From an uncultured Arcobacter sp. (lineage in GTDB: Bacteria > Campylobacterota > Campylobacteria > Campylobacterales > Arcobacteraceae): a stretch of 7,433 nucleotides of DNA. Below the pieces are notes generated by a model, which saw only the letters and a program-made list of their open reading frames with translations, made no database searches and had not been told where the DNA came from. This document shows, in pieces, positions 1 to 5,004 of the stretch. The position numbers and the translations under genes are program-made. The DNA lies in assembly GCA_913062735.1 (NCBI GenBank), contig CAJXWI010000115.1, positions 1 through 7,433 of the forward strand, given 5' to 3'. Position 1 is the first letter of the stretch; every line of letters starts with the position of its first letter.

Positions 1-899
1 TATGTATTTTTATTTTGTATAAGCAGTACGTTTTAAACAAAAAGAATAAAGCCTTGAGAAAAGAACTTTTAGAAAAAAGTGCTGAGTTACTTAGAATTAA
101 TACCGGTTTAGAAAGTAGAATTAAAGTAGAAGTACATAATAATGAAAGAAAAAACAAACTCTTGTTTCAACAAACAAAAATGGCAGCTATGGGTGAAATG
201 ATTGCAAATATAGCTCATCAGTGGAGACAGCCACTCAATAATATTTCACTACTAATATATTTTGTTAGAGACAACTATGACAATAAAGATTTTACAAAAG
301 AAGACTTTTCTTCTTGCGTTGCTGATGTAAGTTCTCAGTTAAACTATATGTCTCATGTAATAGAAGATTTTTCTGATTTTTTTAAACCAACAAGTAAAGA
401 AAAAGTATTTAATTTTTCTTCTGTACTTAAAAAAACAATTAATTTAAGTTCGATTGAGTATTTATACCGAGATATTAATATTATAAAAGATACAAATAAT
501 ATACAATTAAAAACCCTAGAAAATGAGTTTACCCAAGTACTTATTAATATTTTAACCAATGCAAGAGATGAATTTGTTCGCAATGAAGTAAGGGATAAGT
601 ATATTTTTGTTTCTGCTGTAAATAAAGATTCAAAGATTATCATTAAAATTAAGGATAATGCAGGAGGGATTCAAGATGACCATATTACTCGTGTTTTTGA
701 ACCTTATTTTACGACAAAAGAAGAATCAAAAGGTACGGGGATTGGTTTATATATGTGCTCTGAGATTATTACGAAACATATGCATGGCCAGATTTTTGTA
801 GAAAATAAAGAATATACTTATAGGGGTATGTTATGCAAAGGTGCAGAGTTTACAATTATCTTACCAAATAATTTATTGGAATTAAAAAAAGAAAAGTAA
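1..899 (+). CDS. Sensor histidine kinase, 5'-truncated by window edge
   Basis: C-terminal part of a membrane-bound two-component sensor kinase, which autophosphorylates on histidine and passes the phosphate to a response regulator. The frame is open from base 3 to the window edge, so the TTG at 15 is probably not the start; the sensor domain and most of a membrane segment lie outside. The first visible residues (CIFIL, then basic YKQY) look like a transmembrane helix leaving the membrane. Counting from base 15: a charged helical, probably coiled-coil linker at about 7-55; H-box MGEMIANIAHQWRQPLN with phospho-acceptor H68; N-box around N178 and N182; G1 box DNAGGI at 214-219; F-box FEPYFTTK at 228-235; G2 box KGTGIGLY at 239-246. 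All catalytic boxes are intact. No response regulator follows, so its partner and signal cannot be read here. Function as a kinase is secure; the stimulus is unknown. Confidence 0.93.
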   Translation, partial: CIFILYKQYVLNKKNKALRKELLEKSAELLRINTGLESRIKVEVHNNERKNKLLFQQTKMAAMGEMIANIAHQWRQPLNNISLLIYFVRDNYDNKDFTKEDFSSCVADVSSQLNYMSHVIEDFSDFFKPTSKEKVFNFSSVLKKTINLSSIEYLYRDINIIKDTNNIQLKTLENEFTQVLINILTNARDEFVRNEVRDKYIFVSAVNKDSKIIIKIKDNAGGIQDDHITRVFEPYFTTKEESKGTGIGLYMCSEIITKHMHGQIFVENKEYTYRGMLCKGAEFTIILPNNLLELKKEK

Positions 900-925
900 T
901 TTTTGGGATATATTATTTTTCTTTT
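887..925 (+). terminator. Probable AU-rich terminator of the histidine kinase gene
   Basis: The arm AAAAGAAAAGTAAT (887-900) pairs over 14 positions with ATTATTTTTCTTTT (912-925), with one G-U pair and an 11-nt loop. The left arm contains the kinase stop codon (897-899) and the right arm is itself U-rich, the same design as the better hairpin at 4364-4394. It sits just before the next promoter. The pairing is seen; its role as a terminator is inferred. Confidence 0.45.
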
Positions 926-935
926 ATCTGTATTT

Positions 936-943
936 GATATAAT
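936..943 (+). promoter_or_regulatory. Extended -10 promoter of the Nudix-FAH operon
   Basis: A perfect TATAAT lies at 938-943, preceded by TGA (935-937), giving an extended -10 (TGnTATAAT). The sequence 15-23 bases upstream is T-rich with no good -35, as is common for sigma-70 promoters in Campylobacterota. Transcription would start near 950, giving a leader of about 26 nt. The left arm of a perfect 11-bp inverted repeat covers this -10. Confidence 0.6.
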
Positions 944-971
944 ATCTTATTATAGAAAGAAAGATATTATA
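938..971. repeat. Perfect 11-bp inverted repeat over the operon promoter
   Basis: TATAATATCTT (938-948) is the exact reverse complement of AAGATATTATA (961-971), with a 12-nt spacer. The left arm contains the -10 hexamer and the right arm ends 4 nt before the Nudix start codon. Transcription would begin between the arms, so the repeat cannot act as a hairpin in that transcript. If it has a role, it is more likely a DNA operator for an unidentified repressor. Chance is possible in such AT-rich DNA. Confidence 0.4.
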
Positions 972-975
972 AGTA

Positions 976-1629
976 ATGAAAAAAAAAGATTTAGAAAAAT
1001 TAACACATAATTTACCCTTAACTCCAAATATTTTAGGGCGAGAACGCTACTTTAATTCGAGTGTTTTAATTCCACTGGTTAAACTTCAAAAAGAATATTA
1101 TATTTTACTTCAAAAACGTGCCAAAAACATAAGGCAAGGAGGAGATATCTGTTTTCCAGGAGGCAGAGTCGAAGAAAGTGATAAAAGTTTTGAACATACA
1201 GCTTTACGAGAAACAAAAGAAGAATTAGGAATTAAGAAAAAAGACATCAATATTATTGGACGCTTAGATACTCTTGTTACATCTTATGGTGTTGTTGTTG
1301 AACCTTTTGTTGGAGTGCTTAAGAAAAAAGCCATAAAAAATATGGTGTTGGATGCAAATGAAGTTGAAAAAACAATCTTAGTTCCCCTCTCTTTTTTTAA
1401 AAATACTAAAGCAGAAGTGTATACCTTGCGTGCAGAAGTTAAACCTTATTCTCTTGATGAGCACGGAAATAAAAAAATACACTTTCCAGCAGAAGAACTT
1501 AATCTTCCTTTACATTATCAAAAACCTTGGGCAGAAAAAGAATATCAAGTATGGGTATATAAATATGAAGATGAAGTTATATGGGGACTAACCGCCTTAA
1601 TTATTAATGATTTATTAAAAAAATATTAA
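976..1629 (+). CDS. Nudix hydrolase, CoA pyrophosphatase-like
   Basis: A 217-residue Nudix hydrolase of the UPF0035/CoA-pyrophosphatase type. Relatives cleave coenzyme A or acyl-CoA, often oxidised CoA, to 3',5'-ADP and 4'-phosphopantetheine. The family signature is visible: LLQKRAKNIRQGG (44-56), FPGG (60-63) and the Nudix core RETKEELGI (78-86), whose E79, E82 and E83 are the expected metal ligands. Between the signature Arg (R53) and Gly (G56) there are two residues rather than the three of the usual pattern, so the exact substrate is less certain than the fold. There is no signal peptide, so it is cytoplasmic. The ATG at 976 is preceded by only a weak purine-rich stretch (954-963). It is followed after 10 nt by the FAH-family gene, almost certainly in one operon. 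The substrate could instead be another nucleoside diphosphate derivative. Confidence 0.87.
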   Translation: MKKKDLEKLTHNLPLTPNILGRERYFNSSVLIPLVKLQKEYYILLQKRAKNIRQGGDICFPGGRVEESDKSFEHTALRETKEELGIKKKDINIIGRLDTLVTSYGVVVEPFVGVLKKKAIKNMVLDANEVEKTILVPLSFFKNTKAEVYTLRAEVKPYSLDEHGNKKIHFPAEELNLPLHYQKPWAEKEYQVWVYKYEDEVIWGLTALIINDLLKKY

Positions 1630-1639
1630 AAGGAAAAAA

Positions 1640-2254
1640 ATGATACCAATTGTTTTAAATAATAAAGAAATTCTGGTTTCTAAAGTAGTATGTATTGGAA
1701 GAAATTACAGTGAGCATATTAAAGAATTACAAAATGAAGTTCCTAGTGAAATGGTATTTTTCATTAAACCTAATTCTTCTATTTCTTCTTCTATTGTTTT
1801 CCCAAAAGGTCAAAATTCTTGCCATTATGAAGCAGAGCTTAGTTTTTTAATTAAAGAGAACAAAGTCCATGCAGTAGCATTTGGTTTAGATATGACTTTA
1901 AGAGAGAAACAAAGTGAATTAAAAAAGAAGGGGCTTCCGTGGGAGAGAGCAAAATCTTTTAAGCATGCTGCTGTTTTTTCTGACTTTATTACTTGTGAAG
2001 AAGACGTGAAAAATTTGAGCTTGGAGTTATATATAAATGGCGAGCTTAAACAAGAAGGGGGCTATGATTTAATGATTAATAAACCAAAGGATATCATTAG
2101 AGAATTTAATAGCTTCAATTCTTTTGATGAAAATGATATTTTGATGAGTGGAACGCCAAAAGGTGTAGGAAAGTTTAATATAAAAGATATTTTTCTGGGA
2201 AAAATACTTTTAAATGGAAAAACAATTTTGGAAAAAGAATTTATTGTTTCCTAA
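1640..2254 (+). CDS. Fumarylacetoacetate hydrolase (FAH) family protein, FAHD1/YcgM-like
   Basis: A 204-residue single-domain FAH-family enzyme, resembling bacterial YcgM and mitochondrial FAHD1 more than the tyrosine-degradation enzyme. Relatives are described as acylpyruvate hydrolases, oxaloacetate decarboxylases or oxaloacetate tautomerases. Visible motifs: CIGRNYSEH (18-26) near the N terminus; KPNSS (43-47); metal site HYEAE (62-66) with E64 and E66 as ligands; GLDMT (82-86) with D84 as the third; GLPWERAKSF (98-107); and GTPKGVG (171-177). All expected catalytic landmarks are present and the length is slightly below the usual 215-220. The start is supported by AGGA at 1631-1634, five bases before the ATG. 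It is co-transcribed with the Nudix gene 10 nt upstream. No tyrosine-catabolism genes are near, so a housekeeping role in central metabolism is more likely; the exact reaction is not determined. Confidence 0.88.
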   Translation: MIPIVLNNKEILVSKVVCIGRNYSEHIKELQNEVPSEMVFFIKPNSSISSSIVFPKGQNSCHYEAELSFLIKENKVHAVAFGLDMTLREKQSELKKKGLPWERAKSFKHAAVFSDFITCEEDVKNLSLELYINGELKQEGGYDLMINKPKDIIREFNSFNSFDENDILMSGTPKGVGKFNIKDIFLGKILLNGKTILEKEFIVS

Positions 2255-2283
2255 TCTTGGTTTTGAATAAATAAAAACAATGT

Positions 2284-2380
2284 TTTCCCTAATAATGACA
2301 ATGTATATCAATATGTCTAGCTAAATTAAAATATTTAGGTCTTTTAAAGATGAATGAATATTTTTGATATACAAGGGAAA
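2284..2380. repeat. Interrupted long inverted repeat, possible structured RNA
   Basis: The left half is TTTCCCT (2284-2290) and TGTATATCAA (2302-2311). The right half is one continuous stretch, TTGATATACA (2364-2373) followed directly by AGGGAAA (2374-2380). Together they pair over 17 bp with an 11-nt bulge on the left (2291-2301). Inside the loop, CTAAAT (2321-2326) pairs with ATTTAG (2333-2338). The folded shape would be a long bulged stem carrying an inner hairpin. It matches no RNA family I know. It could be an untranslated structure after the FAH gene, a small RNA, or a remnant of a mobile repeat. Confidence 0.4.
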
Positions 2381-2517
2381 GAGTCGAGATTACTATAAGA
2401 CATATCTTAGTAGTACTAAGTATTTTGTATTAAAATGTTTGAAAATATCACTTAATGTTTATTCTAAATTAAAGGAATAAACTATTTATATTTTTTATCA
2501 TATTAATCAAAGATATT

Positions 2518-2526
2518 TGCTAAAAT
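2518..2526 (+). promoter_or_regulatory. Candidate extended -10 promoter for msrBA
   Basis: TGCTAAAAT (2518-2526) fits an extended -10 (TGn plus TAAAAT, one mismatch from consensus). No clear -35 precedes it. Transcription would start near 2533, giving a leader of about 42 nt that would include the possible leader ORF. Other A/T-rich -10-like sequences are present nearby, so the assignment is tentative. Confidence 0.35.
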
Positions 2527-2545
2527 TATTAGGATAGGTTAGTTA

Positions 2546-2578
2546 ATGTTAAAGAATATATTATTGAGGTTATTATGA
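2546..2578 (+). CDS. Possible 10-codon leader ORF (MLKNILLRLL)
   Basis: ATG at 2546, ten codons, and TGA at 2576-2578 that overlaps the msrBA start codon as ATGA (2575-2578), the usual geometry of translational coupling. A weak ribosome site, TAGGT, lies at 2535-2539, seven bases upstream. Half of the codons are leucine (TTA or TTG). The ribosome site of msrBA lies within this ORF (GAGG, 2566-2569), so its translation would affect access to that site. It may be chance; no homologue is recognised. Confidence 0.25.
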   Translation: MLKNILLRLL

Positions 2579-3426
2579 ATTACGTTGAATTAAATGATGA
2601 AGAAAAAAGAGTAATTGAGCAAAAAGGTACTGAGAGAGCATTTTCTGGAGAATACAATGATTTTTATGAAGAAGGGATTTTTGTATGTAGAAAATGTAAC
2701 ACTCCTTTATATAAATCAGAAAATAAATTTTCTTCGGGATGTGGATGGCCAAGTTTTGATGATAATTTAGAAAATGTAAAAAGGGTGCCTGATAGAGATG
2801 GTTCACGAATTGAAATTGTTTGTGCTACTTGTGAGGGGCATTTAGGTCATGTTTTCGAAGGTGAACATTTTACCCCTAAAAATACAAGACATTGTGTCAA
2901 TTCAATTTCCTTAAAATTCATTGCAAATAAAAAAGAAGTGAATAATAAATCTTTTGCTTATTTTGCAGGAGGGTGTTTTTGGGGAGTTGAATACTATTTT
3001 CAAAAAAAAGAAGGTGTTTCAAAAGTAAAATCTGGATATATGGGAGGACATTTATCTAATCCTTCTTATGAAGATATCTGTACTGGAAATTCTGGCCATT
3101 TAGAAGTTGTGCAAGTTGAATATGATTCTTCAAAGGTTTCTTATAAAGAACTCTTGCAGTTGTTCTTTTCAATTCACGATTTTACCCAAACAAATGGGCA
3201 AGGTCCTGATATTGGTTCACAATACTTATCTGCTATTTTCTATTTGAATTCACAAGAATATAATACTGCTTTAGAAGTGATTGATGCTTTGGAATCAAAA
3301 AACTATGATGTAGCTACAACGCTTAATGAGATGCTAACATTTTATGTAGCAGAGGATTATCATCAGGATTATTACCTAAGGCATCAAACGATGCCTTATT
3401 GTCATTCCTTTAAGAAGATATTTTAA
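2575..3426 (+). CDS. msrBA: Bifunctional methionine sulfoxide reductase, MsrB-MsrA fusion
   Basis: A 283-residue fusion that reduces both methionine sulfoxide diastereomers in proteins: MsrB acts on the R form and MsrA on the S form, normally recharged by thioredoxin. The MsrB domain is at about 1-118: structural zinc pairs C38/C41 and C83/C86, GCGWPSF (55-61) with likely resolving C56, and catalytic C107 in RHCVNS. The MsrA domain is at about 126-283: GCFWGVE (133-139) with catalytic C134 and conserved E139, GYMGG (154-158), C169 in a conserved strand, and C276 near the C terminus as a possible recycling cysteine. The order B-then-A is the reverse of the PilB-type A-then-B fusions. There is no signal peptide, so it acts in the cytoplasm. 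The start is set by GAGG (2566-2569) five bases before the ATG. The stop overlaps that of the convergent minus-strand gene. Confidence 0.96.
   Translation: MNYVELNDEEKRVIEQKGTERAFSGEYNDFYEEGIFVCRKCNTPLYKSENKFSSGCGWPSFDDNLENVKRVPDRDGSRIEIVCATCEGHLGHVFEGEHFTPKNTRHCVNSISLKFIANKKEVNNKSFAYFAGGCFWGVEYYFQKKEGVSKVKSGYMGGHLSNPSYEDICTGNSGHLEVVQVEYDSSKVSYKELLQLFFSIHDFTQTNGQGPDIGSQYLSAIFYLNSQEYNTALEVIDALESKNYDVATTLNEMLTFYVAEDYHQDYYLRHQTMPYCHSFKKIF
3377..3398 (+). terminator. Strong hairpin inside the 3' end of msrBA, possible terminator
   Basis: TAAGGCATC (3377-3385) and GATGCCTTA (3390-3398) form a perfect 9-bp stem with an AAAC loop, followed by the moderately U-rich TTGTCATTCCTTT. It lies inside the coding sequence, about 26 bases before the stop, and encodes residues near LRHQTMPY. 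Because the convergent gene starts overlapping at the stop, there is no room for a terminator after it. The stem is seen; termination is a guess, as the U-tract is poor. Confidence 0.3.
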
Positions 3427-3761
3427 ACAGCGCCTAAAATATAATAAATTGGTTTAGAGGGCATTTTTTCAAGTTTTACATTGTATTTATTTGACCAATG
3501 TAGAACTTCTTCATGGAATTCTTCTAAAATTGCATCTGCATCATTTTCGTCACATTTTATTTTTAAATAATCTGTTTGATTTGAAAGTCCTACATAGGCA
3601 TTCATTTTTTTAAGATGGTCATTTAAACTTAGAATATGTTTCGCAAACTTTTCAAAGTTACCTGTATTATTAATCATTAATTCTGCTTGTTTTAAAGCCG
3701 TATCACTTTTAGTGTATCCAAGTTGTGATAAAACAACTTCTGCAGTCATTTCTATTTGCAT
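3423..3761 (-). CDS. Hypothetical protein, 112 aa, family not recognised
   Basis: I do not recognise this protein. It has 112 residues, no signal peptide or membrane segment, and looks like a small soluble mixed protein: a helical N-terminal half (AEVVLSQLGY, then a stretch rich in Lys, Asn and Leu), a central strand-like YLKIKCDEND with the only cysteine, an acidic helix ILEEFHEEVLHW, and a C-terminal strand IYYILGAV. It is probably a real gene: a good ribosome site (AAGGA, the complement of 3768-3772) lies about six bases before the ATG at 3761, and it fills the space up to the convergent msrBA with a 4-base overlap. An internal Met at residue 5 is a weaker alternative start. Codon use resembles the neighbours. 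No functional claim is justified. Confidence 0.75.
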   Translation of the reverse strand: MQIEMTAEVVLSQLGYTKSDTALKQAELMINNTGNFEKFAKHILSLNDHLKKMNAYVGLSNQTDYLKIKCDENDADAILEEFHEEVLHWSNKYNVKLEKMPSKPIYYILGAV

Positions 3762-3808
3762 GGTCTTTCCTTTGTATAATCTTATTAATATTTTGTTTCT
3801 ACTTTTAT

Positions 3809-3814
3809 AATATA
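3809..3814 (-). promoter_or_regulatory. Candidate -10 for the minus-strand hypothetical gene
   Basis: Read on the minus strand, GGATATATTATA contains a TATATT hexamer (3814-3809) preceded by GA, about 48 bases before the ATG. It resembles the GATATAAT core of the other promoters in this window. The complementary strand also offers TATAAT (3806-3811), so direction is ambiguous. Confidence 0.3.
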
Positions 3815-3867
3815 TCCAATTATGTATGAAACTAATATAAAAAAATCAAGTAATTTATAAAGTAAAA

Positions 3868-3957
3868 ATGAATTCTATAAAAGAGAAAATAATAATAATA
3901 TTACCGTTTTATTTTTTTTTAATGGCTTGTTTTAAGCCTTATTTCTTAAATAAATAA
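3868..3957 (+). CDS. Doubtful 29-codon hydrophobic ORF with lipobox-like end
   Basis: ATG at 3868, stop at 3955-3957. The product is positively charged at the N terminus (MNSIKEK), then a hydrophobic run (IIIILPFYFF), then LMAC, which fits a lipoprotein signal box, leaving only eight residues after the cysteine (FKPYFLNK). The ribosome site is weak (TAAAG just upstream). Part of the hydrophobicity comes from a run of nine T. It could be a tiny lipoprotein or membrane peptide, the remnant of a larger lipoprotein gene, or chance in T-rich DNA. A hairpin at 3924-3938 lies inside it. Confidence 0.2.
   Translation: MNSIKEKIIIILPFYFFLMACFKPYFLNK
3924..3938 (+). terminator. Small hairpin followed by U-rich stretch, weak terminator candidate
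   Basis: GGCTT (3924-3928), loop GTTTT, AAGCC (3934-3938), then TTATTTCTT. It has the order of a plus-strand intrinsic terminator, but the stem is only 5 bp and no secure plus-strand gene lies upstream. It would make sense only if the short ORF at 3868 or an unrecognised small transcript is real. Confidence 0.25.
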
Positions 3958-4022
3958 TATCTTATTGCTTTAAACTATAAAAGCTTGAAAGAGAAACTTT
4001 TTATGGCACTAAGCAGTTTAGA

Positions 4023-4028
4023 TATAAT
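4023..4028 (+). promoter_or_regulatory. -10 element of the thiamine-binding protein gene
   Basis: Perfect TATAAT at 4023-4028 in the context GATATAAT, with a poor -35-like TTTATG at 4000-4005 (17-bp spacer). Transcription would start near 4035, giving a leader of about 20 nt that contains the ribosome site AAAGG (4045-4049). The leader is too short for a riboswitch and no TPP-riboswitch core is visible upstream. Confidence 0.6.
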
Positions 4029-4055
4029 GGTTTTATTAAAATATAAAGGTTTAAC

Positions 4056-4370
4056 GTGAGTGTATTATTAGAACTTTCAATGTTCCCAACAAATAAAGAA
4101 GAAAGTAAAAGTGAATATGTTTCTCAAGTTATTGCATTGATTAGAGAAAGTGGATTTGAATACCAATTAACTGCAATGGCAACTCTTATTGAAACAAATA
4201 CAATAGATGAAGCCCTTACTTTGACTTCTAAATGTTATAGTATTTTGGAAGAGTTAGGATGCAATAGAGTATTTTCTACTCTTAAAATGGATATTAGAAA
4301 AGGGCATAATAACAGGCTCAAAGGAAAGATAAATTCCATTGAGAAACATATAGGTGAGGTTTCAAAGTAA
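4056..4370 (+). CDS. MTH1187/UPF0045 family thiamine-binding-like protein
   Basis: A 104-residue protein of the MTH1187/UPF0045 (YkoF-related) family, small ferredoxin-like-fold proteins that form oligomers and are annotated as thiamine binding; the physiological role is not well established. Visible landmarks are the N-terminal strand LLELSMFPT (4-12), the helix SEYVSQVIALIRESG (19-33), YQLTAMATLIE (36-46), the strand RVFSTLKMDIRKG (71-83) and the C-terminal NRLKGKINSIEKHIG (86-100). Length is typical. It starts with GTG, supported by AAAGG (4045-4049) six bases upstream; ATG at residue 9 would remove the conserved first strand. It stands alone in its transcription unit with no thiamine transport or synthesis gene nearby. 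Family assignment is good; ligand binding is taken from the family, not from residues I could verify. Confidence 0.85.
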   Translation: MSVLLELSMFPTNKEESKSEYVSQVIALIRESGFEYQLTAMATLIETNTIDEALTLTSKCYSILEELGCNRVFSTLKMDIRKGHNNRLKGKINSIEKHIGEVSK

Positions 4371-4394
4371 ATAAAACTAGGTTTTATTTACTTT
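4364..4394. terminator. Bidirectional terminator carrying both convergent stop codons
   Basis: AAAGTAAATAAAAC (4364-4377) is the perfect reverse complement of GTTTTATTTACTTT (4381-4394), with a 3-nt loop TAG. The left arm includes the stop of the thiamine-binding gene (4368-4370). The right arm includes the stop (4384-4386) and last codons of rnhB. From either side the second arm is U-rich, so it can end both convergent transcripts. No separate U-tract follows the stem. Confidence 0.75.
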
Positions 4395-4932
4395 CTCCTA
4401 AGGCCTTTAATTTAAAAGTAAAACGATGTTCATCGCTGCGACCAAATTCTTTTATTTTTTCAACATGGGCTTTTGTTCCATATCCCTTATGTTTTTCAAA
4501 ATTATAGTTTTTATAATACGGTGCTATCTTGCACATATATCTGTCTCTTGATACTTTTGCCAAAATTGAAGCAGCACTTACTTCTTTTATTAATGCATCT
4601 GCTTTTATTAAATGATCTAAAGCCTCAATACCAAAAGAAGTATTTCCATCCATTAAAAACTCTCTTGCATAAGGCTTTAACTTTTTCATTATTTCTAAAA
4701 TAGCATTTTTCAAACATAAGGACAAACCTTCTTTATCAATTGTTTTTGCAGATATAAAAACAATATGATAATAGGAGTGTTCTTTAATTGGCTCAAATAA
4801 TGCTTCTCTTTTTTTTTCGCTTAAAATTTTAGAATCATTTAATTCTTTTATTTCTTTTTTTAAAATAACACCTGCTACTACTAAAGGACCTGCTAGTGGT
4901 CCTCTTCCTGCTTCATCAATTCCACATAACAC
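4384..4932 (-). CDS. rnhB: Ribonuclease HII
   Basis: Type 2 RNase H, which nicks RNA in RNA-DNA hybrids and starts removal of single ribonucleotides from DNA. I choose the GTG at 4932 (182 residues, beginning MLCGIDEAGRG) because AAGGA (complement of 4939-4943) lies six bases upstream. The frame runs on to a TTG at 4968 (194 residues), but no ribosome site precedes it and the extra 12 residues match nothing. In the shorter numbering: GIDEAGRG with catalytic D6 and E7; LNDSK (31-35); third acidic residue D95 in LMDGN; fourth D112 in KADALIKE, followed by the family signature SAASILAKVSRD (119-130); C-terminal GYGT and HRFTF. The four-acid active site is complete. It converges on the thiamine-binding gene and is divergent from clpB across about 144 bases. 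Confidence 0.95.
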   Translation of the reverse strand: MLCGIDEAGRGPLAGPLVVAGVILKKEIKELNDSKILSEKKREALFEPIKEHSYYHIVFISAKTIDKEGLSLCLKNAILEIMKKLKPYAREFLMDGNTSFGIEALDHLIKADALIKEVSAASILAKVSRDRYMCKIAPYYKNYNFEKHKGYGTKAHVEKIKEFGRSDEHRFTFKLKALGESK

Positions 4933-5004
4933 ATATATTCCTTGTTTTAATAAAGTAATTATAGCCAAGATTAGTAAATTTTATTTTAAATATCTAATAA
5001 GTAC

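Larger units (their letters stand above)
2255..2574. other. 320-nt AT-rich intergenic region, no convincing gene
   Basis: All reading frames are broken by frequent stops; no ORF exceeds about 10 codons. No tRNA, riboswitch core or GC-rich structural RNA is recognisable. It contains the interrupted inverted repeat at 2284-2380, a small hairpin CTTAGT/ACTAAG with a 3-nt loop at 2406-2420, a candidate promoter near 2518-2526, and a possible leader ORF at 2546-2578 just upstream of msrBA. No good terminator for the preceding operon is visible. Confidence 0.7.

Noticed and set aside
2..22. ATG at base 2 as a gene start
   Set aside because: It reaches a stop after six codons and is not in the kinase frame; the kinase simply continues past the left edge.
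353..643. 96-codon minus-strand open frame
   Set aside because: Lies fully inside the histidine kinase gene on the other strand, has no ribosome site, and its composition is that of a shadow frame.
2243..2281. Terminator after the FAH gene (ATTGTTT pairing with AAACAAT)
   Set aside because: Only 7 bp, a 25-nt loop, and no U-tract after the second arm.
2406..2420. Hairpin CTTAGT-AGT-ACTAAG as a terminator or small-RNA end
   Set aside because: Only 6 AT-rich pairs with a 3-nt loop and a poor downstream U-tract; not supportable alone.
2573..2806. 77-codon minus-strand open frame
   Set aside because: Antisense to the start of the MsrB domain; the plus-strand product has all family motifs, and this one matches nothing.
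3960..4020. TPP riboswitch or structured leader before the thiamine-binding gene
   Set aside because: No conserved TPP aptamer sequence is present. The short paired stretches here (TAAACT with AGTTTA) lie upstream of the -10 and would not be in the transcript.
4473..4703. 76-codon plus-strand open frame
   Set aside because: Antisense to rnhB, low-complexity and Leu-rich, with no upstream signal.
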